A stretch of 64,000 nucleotides of DNA from NCBI RefSeq assembly GCF_900114055.1, contig NZ_FORR01000007.1, positions 62,001 through 126,000 on the forward strand, read 5' to 3'. Each line of letters starts with the position of its first letter. Within the stretch, counting starts at the first letter, position 1. Shown one piece after another: positions 34,144 to 43,607 of this stretch. The position numbers were made by a program, and so were the translations under genes. The DNA comes from Thermoflavimicrobium dichotomicum (GTDB lineage: Bacteria > Bacillota > Bacilli > Thermoactinomycetales > Thermoactinomycetaceae). The notes beneath the pieces were generated by a model, which had not been told where the DNA came from, ran no database searches, and saw only the letters and a list, made by a program, of their open reading frames with translations.

Positions 34144-35331
34144 CTACCTCATCATCATCGAGATATTACCAGAGGCGATAATAATGGATACGGCAAGAAA
34201 AAACATGAGTCCCACTGTAGCAAGTGCAGCAAAAATGTAAACAAATGTCTTGCCAATCGTAGATAAACTTTCGATGATCGGGCTATTTCCCATCGGCTGC
34301 ATGATCGCTGCAGAGAATTGATAAATAAAAGCCAATGAAAGGATCTTTATAGCAGGAAAAGCACTGATCAGAAGCAGGATAATCACCCCAGCCAGTCCAA
34401 TTGTATTTTTAACGAGTAAAGATGCACTGACTACCGTATCCGCTGCTTCTGAAATGGTTCGTCCTACTACAGGTACAAAGTTACCCGTAATATATTTGGC
34501 TGTACGGATCGTAACACCATCGGTTACCGCAGCTGTGACTCCCTGTATAGAAAGTACGCCCAAAAAGATGGTTAGCATTCCACCTAGCAAAGTAATGCCA
34601 ATTTTTTTAAGCAAACCAGCTAATTGGTTTACCTTGTATTTTTCAGATAAACTGCTGACAATACTCAAGATCGTCGAAAGAAAGAACAAAGGAAAAATGA
34701 AGAGATAAATGATGGTTCCAATCATATGAATCATGAAAATGATCAAAGGATGAAACAGTGTCACTGACCCAAAATTTCCCATTGTCCCAAGCAGAGTCAA
34801 CATCAGGGGAATCAACGCCAACATGAAATCCACCATATGCTGAATGGCCTGTTTGGCTGAATCCACTGCAATATAAAAGCTGTCTACAGCCAGGATAATG
34901 ATCACCATAAACACAATGGCATAAGCAACTTTACTCACCTGGTTCTGTTCAAAAGCGGTTTGGAGCGTTTGAAGAATCATGCAGAAAACGGCCAAGACGA
35001 TAATCGTGCCAAGAATTTTTCCATTGTATATCACTTCGTGAAATAAATAACGCCCTAGCGCAGCCAGTACTTCTTTCATACTCCATTTTTCTGACAGCAA
35101 TAAATCAAAGAGGCTTGGCAGATTTTTTTGCTGAAAAAAACGGCCATATTCGTTCTGTAAATATTGCCAGAATGATTCCACTTCTTCAACTTGCAATTGA
35201 TTTAATTGCGAACGAATGATTTCATTTGTGACAGAATTGCCCTGATTCCCCTCTCCTTCTGCATACACAGTGCCAGGTAGAATCATCCATACCATCCATA
35301 GAAATATAAGGAGCCAACTTAGGCGCTGCAT
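34144..35331 (-). CDS. spoIIIAE: Stage III sporulation protein AE
   Basis: The largest membrane subunit of the complex: a signal peptide or first helix (about 8-25), a soluble stretch, then some seven membrane helices (about 100-395). Recognisable pieces are LAVFCMILQTLQTAFEQN and FVPVVGRTISEAADTVVSASLLVKN. Total 395 residues. The ATG at 35331 follows AAAGGTGAG and is preferred to the GTG at 35340. Confidence 0.93.
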   Translation of the reverse strand: MQRLSWLLIFLWMVWMILPGTVYAEGEGNQGNSVTNEIIRSQLNQLQVEEVESFWQYLQNEYGRFFQQKNLPSLFDLLLSEKWSMKEVLAALGRYLFHEVIYNGKILGTIIVLAVFCMILQTLQTAFEQNQVSKVAYAIVFMVIIILAVDSFYIAVDSAKQAIQHMVDFMLALIPLMLTLLGTMGNFGSVTLFHPLIIFMIHMIGTIIYLFIFPLFFLSTILSIVSSLSEKYKVNQLAGLLKKIGITLLGGMLTIFLGVLSIQGVTAAVTDGVTIRTAKYITGNFVPVVGRTISEAADTVVSASLLVKNTIGLAGVIILLLISAFPAIKILSLAFIYQFSAAIMQPMGNSPIIESLSTIGKTFVYIFAALATVGLMFFLAVSIIIASGNISMMMR

Positions 35332-35342
35332 CTCACTCACCT

Positions 35343-35732
35343 TTAAGCAGGTAATATTTGCACAATCGTTTCTATAATTACTGTGATGATCGGGATCGCC
35401 ATCACCATAATGAGCAATTTTCCTGCCATTTCAATTTTGGAAGCGATCGATCCTTGCCCTGCATCTCGTGTCACTTGTGCTCCAAATTCAGCAATATATG
35501 CTATTCCAACGATTTTTAAGATGGTCTCGAAAAAGAGGTTATTGACATGTGCTTGAGTGGCTAAATGCTCTAACACTCGGATCACTTCAGCAATCTTTCC
35601 AGCCAGGGCGATAAAAATGATGATTCCTGTAAAGGTTGCAAGCAAAAAAGCAAAAACCGGTTTTTGTTCCTTAAGGACCAAGACAAGAAAAGTGACAATG
35701 ATCCCAATTCCAACCACCTGGATAATTTCCAA
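35343..35732 (-). CDS. spoIIIAD: Stage III sporulation protein AD
   Basis: A 129-residue protein with four membrane helices and the conserved KIVGIAYIAEFGAQVTRDAGQ segment (about 71-91). It starts with TTG after AGGGGGAG. Located 16 bp after spoIIIAC. Confidence 0.93.
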   Translation of the reverse strand: MEIIQVVGIGIIVTFLVLVLKEQKPVFAFLLATFTGIIIFIALAGKIAEVIRVLEHLATQAHVNNLFFETILKIVGIAYIAEFGAQVTRDAGQGSIASKIEMAGKLLIMVMAIPIITVIIETIVQILPA

Positions 35733-35748
35733 GCGGATCTCCCCCTAT

Positions 35749-35955
35749 CTATGAACGGAAGAGGAACACATTTTTAATCGTTTGAAACAAATCCTGAATC
35801 AGCATCGCAATCATAAATAAAACCACACCAAACCCAAACAAAGTGACCCAATGGGCAAAATCCTCTTTTCCCATTTGCTTCAACACTGTATGAATCATCG
35901 CCACGATAATCCCAATTCCAGCAATTTGAAAAACAGCATCCACATTGTATGGCAT
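35749..35955 (-). CDS. spoIIIAC: Stage III sporulation protein AC
   Basis: A 68-residue protein with two membrane helices (IAGIGIIVAMIHTVLKQMG and FGVVLFMIAMLI). The size and internal resemblance to SpoIIIAD are as expected. GGGGAGG precedes the ATG. Confidence 0.93.
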   Translation of the reverse strand: MPYNVDAVFQIAGIGIIVAMIHTVLKQMGKEDFAHWVTLFGFGVVLFMIAMLIQDLFQTIKNVFLFRS

Positions 35956-35966
35956 ACAAACCTCCC

Positions 35967-36488
35967 CTAATACATCAAGATGATGATCAATACTCCACAG
36001 AGGATGCCGACAGTTTTACACATCTTCTCATACTGCCCCTGCTCTTCACGTGCCTTCATTTCCTCCACTTCTAAATTGCTTTTGGCCACTCTGACATGTT
36101 GCAATTGATCTTCACGATCAGACCGGCCCAGTGTCTGGCAAAAGTGCAGCAAAACAAGTTTTTCCGGCTTTTTCATTGTAGTGTGTGGCCACTGTTGCTC
36201 AATAGCCTGTTGAAAACATTCATATGTAGAAGCACCATCCATCTGTTTGAGGTTTTCAGCACATCTAGCAAAAATCGCTGAAATCGCTCCATCCATACGC
36301 TCTGCAATCGCTTCACAAGCTTCGATCAATGGACGGGTTCCGTAACCGATTTCAGTCTCCAATAAAGATAGAGCTGAGCGCAATTGCCGTATTTGCTGGG
36401 GACGTTCCCGATAATTCCGAGCCAGGAAAAATCCTGCCCAAGAAGCCGCCAATAGCACCATACATGCTCCAGCCAATTTGATGATCAT
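35967..36488 (-). CDS. spoIIIAB: Stage III sporulation protein AB
   Basis: A 173-residue protein with an N-terminal helix (about 4-22, followed by ARNYRERPQQIRQLRSALSLLETEIGYG) and a C-terminal helix. The soluble middle interacts with the ATPase SpoIIIAA. Start and upstream stop overlap in ATGA. Confidence 0.93.
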   Translation of the reverse strand: MIIKLAGACMVLLAASWAGFFLARNYRERPQQIRQLRSALSLLETEIGYGTRPLIEACEAIAERMDGAISAIFARCAENLKQMDGASTYECFQQAIEQQWPHTTMKKPEKLVLLHFCQTLGRSDREDQLQHVRVAKSNLEVEEMKAREEQGQYEKMCKTVGILCGVLIIILMY

Positions 36489-37453
36489 TTACTGATCACC
36501 TGATGCCTCATCAGCAAAGGCTTCAGTGATCGATCATAGATCCCTTCCACTGTTCCTGGACCACGCCGGCGGCTGAGAACGACAATCCGTGTAAATACCC
36601 CTTCCCGAATCAACTCGGATAAAATGGGGCGATGACAGATCTCTTCAATGGAACTCCCATGAGCTGTTGTAAATAGATGTACACCTGAGCAAATCGCTTC
36701 GTGGACGGCTACACTATCTTCCATCCGGCCAATCTCATCAACTACCAAAATCTCTGGTGACATCGAACGAATCATCATCATCATGCCTTCCGCTTTGGGA
36801 CAAGCATCTAACACATCGGTTCTCGGTCCAACATCATGCTGAGGCACTCCATCCACACATCCGGCAATCTCTGATCGCTCATCCACAATTCCTACTTTAT
36901 GGGAACGAAAACGTGAGCCACCTGTACTGGCCAATCTGGCGAGATCACGAATCAGGGTGGTTTTCCCGCACTGCGGTGGAGAAACCAAAAGAAGGTTTTC
37001 AACCTGTTCTCCATCCAGCAGATAAGGAACCAAGCCCTCCCCCACGCCGATCACTTGTCTGGCGATGCGAATATTAAACCCGGCCACTTCACGAATGTGC
37101 TTTACATTTCCGTTCTCGACAACCACCTTCCCGACCAGTCCGATGCGATGTCCCCCTTCGACCGTAACATATCCGCGGCGTAATTCCTCCTCCATCGCAT
37201 ACAGGGAGTGTTGGCTGATCAAATTGAGCATCTTCTGGCAATGTTCTTTGGTTGGAATCATGCTATCTTTGGGTTGCATACTTAATTGGCATGTCCGACT
37301 GACAAACCAGGATTGCTCAGAAGTAATCACTTCCAATGGTCGGCCTTGCCTTACCCGAATTTCCTCCAAACATCCGAGGATCGTGCGAGGAAGCGACTGA
37401 ATCAGCTCCCGGATGGACAGGGGAAGAATTTGATAAATGGCTTTCAAAAGCAT
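36485..37453 (-). CDS. spoIIIAA: Stage III sporulation ATPase SpoIIIAA
   Basis: Secretion-type ATPase that powers assembly or transport of the SpoIIIA channel; first gene of the operon. The Walker A motif is SPPQCGKTTLIRDLAR and Walker B is ILVVDEIGRMED. ARQVIGVGEGLVPYLL and the ERSEIAGC segment are typical. The frame opens at 37492 without a ribosome site. AGGAGGT sits at 37454-37462, so translation starts at the ATG 37453 (very close) or the TTG two codons on. Confidence 0.95.
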   Translation of the reverse strand: MLLKAIYQILPLSIRELIQSLPRTILGCLEEIRVRQGRPLEVITSEQSWFVSRTCQLSMQPKDSMIPTKEHCQKMLNLISQHSLYAMEEELRRGYVTVEGGHRIGLVGKVVVENGNVKHIREVAGFNIRIARQVIGVGEGLVPYLLDGEQVENLLLVSPPQCGKTTLIRDLARLASTGGSRFRSHKVGIVDERSEIAGCVDGVPQHDVGPRTDVLDACPKAEGMMMMIRSMSPEILVVDEIGRMEDSVAVHEAICSGVHLFTTAHGSSIEEICHRPILSELIREGVFTRIVVLSRRRGPGTVEGIYDRSLKPLLMRHQVISK

Positions 37454-37772
37454 ACACCTCCTGTCCACATTTTTTCTTTTTACCTCATTCATATGGGAAG
37501 CTGGGAATGATTATGACAAGCATAAAAAAAGAGCGAATGATTTAATTAGAGGAAGTACTCAACATATTTTACGAAAGGGGACATCCTAATGAGGTAAAGA
37601 GAGTTAATGCGCCTTTAGCGCTTGGCTCCCCCTCTAATCAGGAAGGGATTAGTGAAATTCCTAATAATAATAACTATCCTAAAGGATGATATTTCATAAA
37701 ATCGTATAATTTTTTCTATAATATTTTGTATTATAATGTGTTTCGTTATTAAATCATTCAAGGTGTGAAAAT
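37454..37772. other. Divergent intergenic region spoIIIAA/uppP
   Basis: About 320 bases containing the promoters of both directions. On the plus strand TATAAT at about 37731-37736 lies upstream of uppP. A GC-richer block (37600-37660, with GCGC-tttA-GCGC and short repeats) looks structured but matches no riboswitch I know. Confidence 0.45.
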
Positions 37773-38584
37773 ATGAATATTATGGACATTATTATTGGCT
37801 TCATCCTTGGGAGTGTCGAAGGTCTAACGGAATTTGCCCCTGTATCTTCAACTGGACATATGATCCTGGTAGGTCATTTATTAGGTTTTGAAGGTACAGT
37901 AAGAGCAACAACTTTTGAAGTCGTGGTTCAGTTGGGATCTATTCTTGCAGTAGTCGTTGCTTTTTGGAAACGAATCTTAAATATTGTAGGATTACGCAAA
38001 ATCGAAACAGAGGATCAGGATATGGGAAAATTAAGCTACATCCATATCTTGATAGGAATTCTTCCTTTTTTTCTCCTTGGTGCTGTCTTTTACAACTTTA
38101 TTAAAACCCTATTCTCTCCACAAACCGTTGTCGTTTCACTTATTGCCGGTGGGATACTTATGTTGGTTGCTGAAGGTTTTCGAAAGCCAAGACCAACCGC
38201 AACAACATTAGATCAAATTACATATAAGCAGGCACTAGGAATGGGTTGTTTCAATGCTTAGCCCTTGTTCCTGGTTTCTCTAGAATGGGCGCAACCCTTT
38301 CAGGTGGACTATTAGTTGGAATGAATCACAAAACAGCTTCCGAGTTTTCCTTTATTATGGCCGTTCCTATTATGGTTGCTGCATCTGGTAAAGATTTATT
38401 TGAAAGCTGGAGCCATCTGAGTGTATATGATTTGCCTCTGTTTATCACAGGTTTCCTTACTGCATTTTTTGTTGCCCTGTTGTCTATTCGCTTTTTTTTA
38501 CAAATCATTAATAAAGTAAAATCAGTTCCCTTTGCTATCTATCGTTTTATATTAGCAGCTCTCTTTTGGATTTTTTTACTCTAA
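37773..38584 (+). pseudogene. uppP: Undecaprenyl-diphosphatase UppP, frameshifted
   Basis: Recycles the C55 lipid carrier of cell-wall synthesis at the membrane. The first frame (37773-38261) has the conserved [15 protein letters not shown] motif. The second (38246-38584) has the second motif [18 protein letters not shown] and the remaining helices. The joint reads ALGMGC-FNA* where the family has [12 protein letters not shown]; one missing T in ATGGGTTGTTTC (about 38243-38250) explains it exactly. Together about 271 residues, normal length with both catalytic motifs intact. It is a real one-base deletion, a sequencing error, or a frameshift site; no classic slippery heptamer is present. Confidence 0.9.
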
Positions 38585-38631
38585 TTTACAAAAAGCAGCC
38601 CAAACTGTTTCTTCCAAGAGAGCATCAGCTT

Positions 38632-38822
38632 CTTGAAAAAGTTTCCGTTATACACCGGGTATGTTATCAGACCCTCATGTTGCCGAGCAACATCGTCAGA
38701 GTATTTTCTATAAAGCGGAGGGATGGGTTCCTTACGGAGTGACTGTGATGGTACAGAAGTCGTCACGGAGGAAGGTACCCATCCCGAAGCGCTAGAAAAA
38801 CGTATCCATATTTTCAGGATAG
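38632..38822 (+). repeat. Dispersed palindromic repeat R1, copy B
   Basis: About 190 bp of non-coding sequence immediately after uppP, matched in reverse orientation at 57448-57660. Its 66-bp core (38720-38785) starts GGGATGGGTTCCTT, ends AAGGTACCCATCCC and folds on itself; 64 of 66 bases equal the other copy. The right end (GTATCCATATTTTCAGG) recurs at 32213-32258. Looks like a MITE or REP-type element. Confidence 0.85.
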
Positions 38823-38885
38823 CCTCACGCTCTTTCAAGAGAGCGTTTTATTTGACGCATTTACTATGTACCAACACCTAAAACA

Positions 38886-38916
38886 AGAAAGGGTTCCTTT
38901 TAATCCAGAACCCTTG
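38886..38916 (-). terminator. Rho-independent terminator after the CD1247-like gene
   Basis: GGGTTC and GAACCC pair across an 11-nt loop; on the minus strand TTTCTTGTTTT follows. Confidence 0.7.
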
Positions 38917-38925
38917 TTCCCATCT

Positions 38926-39330
38926 TTAACTGATCGTTTCATCCACTCCACTACGCTGCGGTTCGATCTCTGTCGCATCTTCCACTACCAAAACGGTATG
39001 ACATTTCGGACATAATACCTCGATTTCATCATCTGCAATGTCATCTTCATCAACCAGTACTTCTTCTCCACATTCTGGACAAACCACTTCAATTAATCCT
39101 TCTTCATCATCCAAATCTCCATAAAAGGCCAATTCCAACTCATTTAAGTCTTCATCCACTTCTTCCACATATTCTTCCAATTCCCTCAGTCGAGCTTCTA
39201 CATGCTGGTTGGCTTCGACCAATTCATCCAATGTATCAAGTAAACGATTCAAGGCTTTTCGATCCAGTTCCGGATTTCCTTCACAAAGGCCTCGAACATA
39301 AGCCAGTTCTCGTCTCAGACGCTCATACAT
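38926..39330 (-). CDS. CD1247 N-terminal domain protein with zinc ribbon
   Basis: A very acidic 134-residue protein. The N-terminal part (about 1-70) is a helical hairpin typical of the CD1247 N-terminal domain (YERLRRELAYVRGLCEG). A C-terminal zinc ribbon uses CPECG (about 83) and CPKCH (about 106). Many acidic residues between them suggest a role in protein interaction with RNA polymerase or other basic partners, but function is unknown. The ATG at 39330 follows AAGGTGA and replaces the GTG at 39339. Confidence 0.85.
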   Translation of the reverse strand: MYERLRRELAYVRGLCEGNPELDRKALNRLLDTLDELVEANQHVEARLRELEEYVEEVDEDLNELELAFYGDLDDEEGLIEVVCPECGEEVLVDEDDIADDEIEVLCPKCHTVLVVEDATEIEPQRSGVDETIS

Positions 39331-39460
39331 GTTGTTCACCTTCTTTTTTATGGTTTAACATCACTAGTTTCGCCCACTTGCTGTTTTCACATTCCTTTCA
39401 ATAATTGGGATCAATCAGGGTATGCTAACAACAACACGGTTAAAATCAGAGGTGACATGT

Positions 39461-40732
39461 ATGACTTCGTCAGAGACGCATAACAATAAGCCCACAACCG
39501 CTGCTTTGATTACCCTGAGCTTTATTCCACTGATTATGGTGTTGGGCAACTCCATGATCATTCCTGCACTGCCTGTGATTGAAAAAGCTCTGGATATTAC
39601 TTCCTTACAAGTAAGCTTGCTTATTACCTTGTTTTCCATCCCGGCTGGTATCGTCATCCCGATTACAGGTATTTTGGCTGATCGAGTTGGGCGAAAAAAA
39701 GTCATCTTCTTCAGCTTGCTTCTTTATGGGATCGGGGGACTTTTAGCTGGCATTTCCGCTCTTGTCAATGGAGGGTCTTATCCATTTTTACTAGCTTCCC
39801 GTATCTTGCAAGGAATCGGTGCAGCAGGTACATCTCCCATTGCGATGGTTTTAATTAGTGATCTTTACCAAAAAGAAGAGCGCAGCAAGGCACTTGGCAT
39901 CAATGAAGCTTCCAATGCATTTGGAAAAGTATTAAGTCCCATTTTTGGATCATTGCTATTGTTGATATCCTGGTATGCCATGTTTTTTGTTTTTCCACTC
40001 CTTTGTCTTCCAATCGCCATTGCCCTATGGAAAGTGATCAAAGAGCCGGTTCATAAACAAAAACCACTGCCATTAAAACAATATTGGCTGGATATCCGCA
40101 AAATTTTCCAGCGCAAAGGAAAATGGCTGGTAACCGCCTTTTTGGCTGGATCTCTTGCATTGTTTACCATGTTTGGGGTGCTCTTTTATTTATCGGATAC
40201 ACTTGAGAAAACCTATCATATTGTCGGAATCAAAAAAGGGTTTATTTTAGCCATCCCACTACTGGCTTTATGTTTAGTCGCCTATTGGACTGGGAGTCAT
40301 GTAAAAAATCAAACCAGCCAAATGAAAAAATTCATTTTACTGGGACTGGGAGTCATGGCTGGCTTTATTGTAACCATGCCCTGGATTACGCAAATGGTCT
40401 GGTTGATTGCTGTCGCATTCGGACTGGGCATTGGTGCTGGACTTATTCTCCCTTGTCTCAACACATTAATCACTTCGGCCATCGGTGTTCAGGAACGAGG
40501 GATCATTACCTCTCTTTATGGCAGTGTCCGTTTTCTGGGAGTGGCTTTCGGGCCACCCACATTTGAAACATTATCCAATCGCCCTTATCTGTTATTTTTT
40601 GGACTATCTGCTCTATTTATCCTTATAGCTGTAGCCGCAGCCATCTTTATACATCAACCTCAACGTCTGCGCGGAAAAGATGGTCAATATCGTCTTTTGA
40701 TCCGCAAGGAACGATTTCAACCATCGAGTTAA
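39461..40732 (+). CDS. MFS drug/metabolite efflux transporter
   Basis: A 423-residue permease with 12 to 14 predicted membrane helices. The MFS loop 2-3 motif GILADRVGRKKVIFF lies near residue 67, and LASRILQGIGAAGTSPIAMV (helix 4, motif B/C region) marks the drug:H+ antiporter branch. The cytoplasmic loop near KQKPLPLKQYWLDIRKIFQRKG separates the halves. AGAGGTGACAT precedes the ATG at 39461; the frame opens earlier at 39422 without a site. Substrate unknown. Confidence 0.9.
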   Translation: MTSSETHNNKPTTAALITLSFIPLIMVLGNSMIIPALPVIEKALDITSLQVSLLITLFSIPAGIVIPITGILADRVGRKKVIFFSLLLYGIGGLLAGISALVNGGSYPFLLASRILQGIGAAGTSPIAMVLISDLYQKEERSKALGINEASNAFGKVLSPIFGSLLLLISWYAMFFVFPLLCLPIAIALWKVIKEPVHKQKPLPLKQYWLDIRKIFQRKGKWLVTAFLAGSLALFTMFGVLFYLSDTLEKTYHIVGIKKGFILAIPLLALCLVAYWTGSHVKNQTSQMKKFILLGLGVMAGFIVTMPWITQMVWLIAVAFGLGIGAGLILPCLNTLITSAIGVQERGIITSLYGSVRFLGVAFGPPTFETLSNRPYLLFFGLSALFILIAVAAAIFIHQPQRLRGKDGQYRLLIRKERFQPSS

Positions 40733-40820
40733 CTTCAGTTTTACTGCTTTGGTTTTACTCCCCTTTTTCCAGGCATACAATGTCCTAGAAACCATGGAGA
40801 AAGAGGGAGTTTATTTTTTT

Positions 40821-41624
40821 ATGAAAAGTTGGCATACCAAGTGGATAGACCGATCGCAAAAAAGAAAGCCAAAACCACGCACCTGTGGATTAAATTGCCT
40901 GATCGATAAAGGCCTCGGTCTTCATGCATTTTATGACCTGTTAGAGCTTGCTGGTGATCACATTGATTTCATTAAACTGGGATTTGGTACAGCTGGAATT
41001 ACACCACCATCCATCCTCCAGGAAAAAATCAGCTTGGCCCGACAATATGACGTCCATCTATACCCTGGCGGAACATTTTTCGAAATTGCTTATACCGAAG
41101 GACATGCGACAGATTACTTTACTCGATTGCAAACAATGGGTTTTGAGTGGGTCGAAATTTCCGATGGCACCATTGATCTTCCACTAACTAACCGGAGTCA
41201 ATTGATTTATCAGGCCCGTCAACAGGGGCTCATTGTCATCACTGAAATTGGCAAAAAAAAAGAAGGCAGTTTTTCATCTCTTGATGAGTTTATCACTCTT
41301 TATCAGCATGACATACGGCATGGTGCTGCCTATGTCACCATGGAAGGAAGAGAAAGCGGAATCAATGTCGGGCTCTATAATAAACACGGCGATATGGATA
41401 TCGCCTATTTACAAAAATTAGTCCATCGAGTCAACTCCGACTCGATCATTTGGGAAGCTCCCCTAAAAAAGCAGCAAGTTACCATGCTTCAATTGTTGGG
41501 TTCGGAAGTGAATCTTGGTAATATTCCTCCTACTGAAGTCCTGGCAGTGGAGTCTTTGCGTCGAGGTCTACGATCCGAAACCTTTCATCTTTGGGAAAGT
41601 TCAAATAAGCAGCAAGACCACTAG
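40821..41624 (+). CDS. yitD: Phosphosulfolactate synthase (ComA/YitD)
   Basis: Adds sulfite to phosphoenolpyruvate to make phosphosulfolactate; in Bacillus this leads to sulfolactate in spores. A TIM-barrel of 267 residues with DHIDFIKLGFGTAGITP (about 43-59), YPGGTFFEIA and ITEIGKKKEG as the family hallmarks. The frame opens at 40749, but GAGGGAG lies 11 bases before the ATG at 40821. Spore context of the window fits, though no yitC-like phosphatase is nearby. Confidence 0.9.
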   Translation: MKSWHTKWIDRSQKRKPKPRTCGLNCLIDKGLGLHAFYDLLELAGDHIDFIKLGFGTAGITPPSILQEKISLARQYDVHLYPGGTFFEIAYTEGHATDYFTRLQTMGFEWVEISDGTIDLPLTNRSQLIYQARQQGLIVITEIGKKKEGSFSSLDEFITLYQHDIRHGAAYVTMEGRESGINVGLYNKHGDMDIAYLQKLVHRVNSDSIIWEAPLKKQQVTMLQLLGSEVNLGNIPPTEVLAVESLRRGLRSETFHLWESSNKQQDH

Positions 41625-41716
41625 ACAGCCTGAAAATTGTTCGCTCTATCTTCTTCTAAATATCCTTTCCTGGACATACAGTGGTACAAAACACTGTGTG
41701 GACAGGAGTAACGAGC

Positions 41717-42172
41717 ATGAAAGTCGACTTCTTTTTAGTCATTTTAATTCTGATCGGTATTTTGGGACGTTCTCCATTAATCACTACAGCGGCAAGCTTT
41801 CTCTTGATCTTAAAAATGCTACACCTCGGTCGTTTCTTTGCTACAGTGGAACGGCGTGGCCTGGAACTGGGATTGCTTTTTTTGACGATCTCCGTACTCG
41901 TTCCCTTTGCGGCAGGACGTATTTCCTATAAAGACTTTCTCTCTGTTTTCACTTCGATTCCGGGCATCTTGGCGTTGATTGGTGGCGCGCTCGCTACCTA
42001 CATGAATGGGAAAGGATTGGTCGTACTAAAAATGGACCCTCAATTAATCGTAGGTATGATGATTGGGTCCATTTTCGGCATTTTATTTTTGCGCGGGATT
42101 CCCGTAGGCCCCCTGATGGCAGCCGGGATCACCGCCCTGCTTCTCAAACTGTTTCATTTTTGGTGGAAATAA
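41717..42172 (+). CDS. DUF441 membrane protein (YtwI-like)
   Basis: A 151-residue protein with five hydrophobic helices, matching the DUF441 family. Characteristic text is [20 protein letters not shown] and [16 protein letters not shown], then [17 protein letters not shown] at the end. CAGGAG precedes the ATG at 41717. Function unknown, often annotated as a putative transporter. Confidence 0.88.
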   Translation: MKVDFFLVILILIGILGRSPLITTAASFLLILKMLHLGRFFATVERRGLELGLLFLTISVLVPFAAGRISYKDFLSVFTSIPGILALIGGALATYMNGKGLVVLKMDPQLIVGMMIGSIFGILFLRGIPVGPLMAAGITALLLKLFHFWWK

Positions 42173-42340
42173 CATCAGTCAGCGGACAGAGAGGTACAAA
42201 TTCATGAATACATCCATTGCGGAAATTTTAACTCTCATACATCGCAAGCGTCTTTGCCCATCCTGAGCGTGAAGGTTCCTTTTCCGTCGCATTCCCACCA
42301 GAGAATCAATCGGAAGAGGAACCTTCTTTTATTAACCGCC

Positions 42341-43498
42341 TTATTCTTTGTTCTCTCTTAATCCTCGTGTCATTTGTTGCCAGACAGTTCCACTCGCCTC
42401 TTCTCCCTTTTCAATTCGTTCCAAAGCCATTTGGATTTGCATCCTTACTTCAAATTCAGGCTCGTTTTCTGCCTGTCTAAGTGCATCAAGAGCGGTTTCA
42501 TCTCCGACCTCATACAAGAAACGGGCTGCTCGCCAACGCACCAGTTTATTCGGATCTTTCAAGGCTTCACACATTGCTGGAATCGCTTCAGGATCTCCCA
42601 AATCAGACAAGGTATCACCAGCAGTCCGGCGAACGATGGAGGATGCATCTTTTAAAGCGCGATATAAATAAGGCAAAACTTTTTTACCGCCAATAAAGCC
42701 AAGATATACGACAGCCAGCCGGCGAATAGCTGCTTTTTCATCCCGCAAGGCCTGGTCCAGTATATCCAAATGCTCTTCGGATGGCTCCCATTGTTCGAAG
42801 GCAGCATAACGTCTTTCCCACTCTTTTTCACGAAAGGCTTCGCGCACCGTTTCTGCCGAAATGGCTTGTTTTTTGGGCTCGATTTCTTCCCCTTCAGCCA
42901 GCACACGTTCGACCAATTGCTGCAAGCGTTTTTCATCATAAGCAGCACAAATCTCTTCCATTACTTGCTCCCCAACATCTTTCAAGTCCCCATAGCGTGG
43001 AGTTTGTTCTTCCCATCTGCGCTCCAGAATGAGATTGGAGGTAGCTGTTTGTGCCTTCATCACTGCTTCTTTGAATCGCTCAGGCAATCCGACACGCACT
43101 TCTTCGCCATCTTTGACCAATTTGATTTGCATCGGAATATCTCTTAGCTTTTGAATATAAACCGTAACCTCACCAAATGAGTCCTTCGCTACATCCTGTG
43201 GTTCCTGTCCTGAATCAGCTGGAACGCTAACAGCGCTATCTGCATCGCCCAACACTTTTCGCGCCAAAGCCAGCACTTCCTGCCAATCTGCTTTAGGATG
43301 CCTTTCTAGCGAAATAAAGTCTGAAACCTGAAAGACACCCTGTACACCCTCAATCGACAAAAGTTGTTGAATATATGGAGGCGCTGCCTCTTTATTCTTT
43401 TGATTAAAGTTATAACTCGTTTCTGCAGGCAACTGCTCGTCCAGATTTAATTTCATTACATTTGGACTTGGAGTCGGCTCGATCGAGACGATTTTCAT
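42341..43498 (-). CDS. cvfC: Virulence factor C-like protein (NifU N-terminal and HEAT repeats)
   Basis: A 385-residue protein. An N-terminal NifU-like domain (MKIVSIEPTPSPNVMKLNL, to about 90), a middle domain to about 210 and C-terminal HEAT-like repeats follow (AAIRRLAVVYLGFIGGKKVLPYL, SSIVRRTAGDTLSDLGDPEAIPAM, PNKLVRWRAARFLYEVGDETALDAL). This is the layout of S. aureus CvfC and B. subtilis YpgR. No cysteines of a true NifU scaffold are evident. Start at the ATG 43498 after GGGGTG. Confidence 0.87.
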   Translation of the reverse strand: MKIVSIEPTPSPNVMKLNLDEQLPAETSYNFNQKNKEAAPPYIQQLLSIEGVQGVFQVSDFISLERHPKADWQEVLALARKVLGDADSAVSVPADSGQEPQDVAKDSFGEVTVYIQKLRDIPMQIKLVKDGEEVRVGLPERFKEAVMKAQTATSNLILERRWEEQTPRYGDLKDVGEQVMEEICAAYDEKRLQQLVERVLAEGEEIEPKKQAISAETVREAFREKEWERRYAAFEQWEPSEEHLDILDQALRDEKAAIRRLAVVYLGFIGGKKVLPYLYRALKDASSIVRRTAGDTLSDLGDPEAIPAMCEALKDPNKLVRWRAARFLYEVGDETALDALRQAENEPEFEVRMQIQMALERIEKGEEASGTVWQQMTRGLRENKE

Positions 43499-43522
43499 TG
43501 GAATCACCCCGTTTCATCGTAA

Positions 43523-43557
43523 TAAAGAAAGCCTCTGGATATCGCAGAGGCTTTCTT
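43523..43557 (-). terminator. Rho-independent terminator after efp
   Basis: AAGAAAGCCTCTG and a complementary CAGAGGCTTTCTTT arm form a 13-bp stem, with TTATTACG after it on the minus strand and TTTA on the other side. It separates efp from cvfC-like. Confidence 0.8.
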
Positions 43558-43607
43558 TAGTGAGTACAGCTGGGATCGTTCGAGAATCGTTAACAAGCAA
43601 TGATTGT

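Noticed and set aside
37600-37770. Riboswitch in the uppP leader
   Set aside because: The GC-rich block shows short pairings but no aptamer core that I recognise.
38581-38838. 85-codon minus-strand frame in repeat R1
   Set aside because: The matching copy at 57384-57707 is read in a different frame with different stops, and neither has a ribosome site; the sequence is conserved as DNA/RNA structure, not protein.
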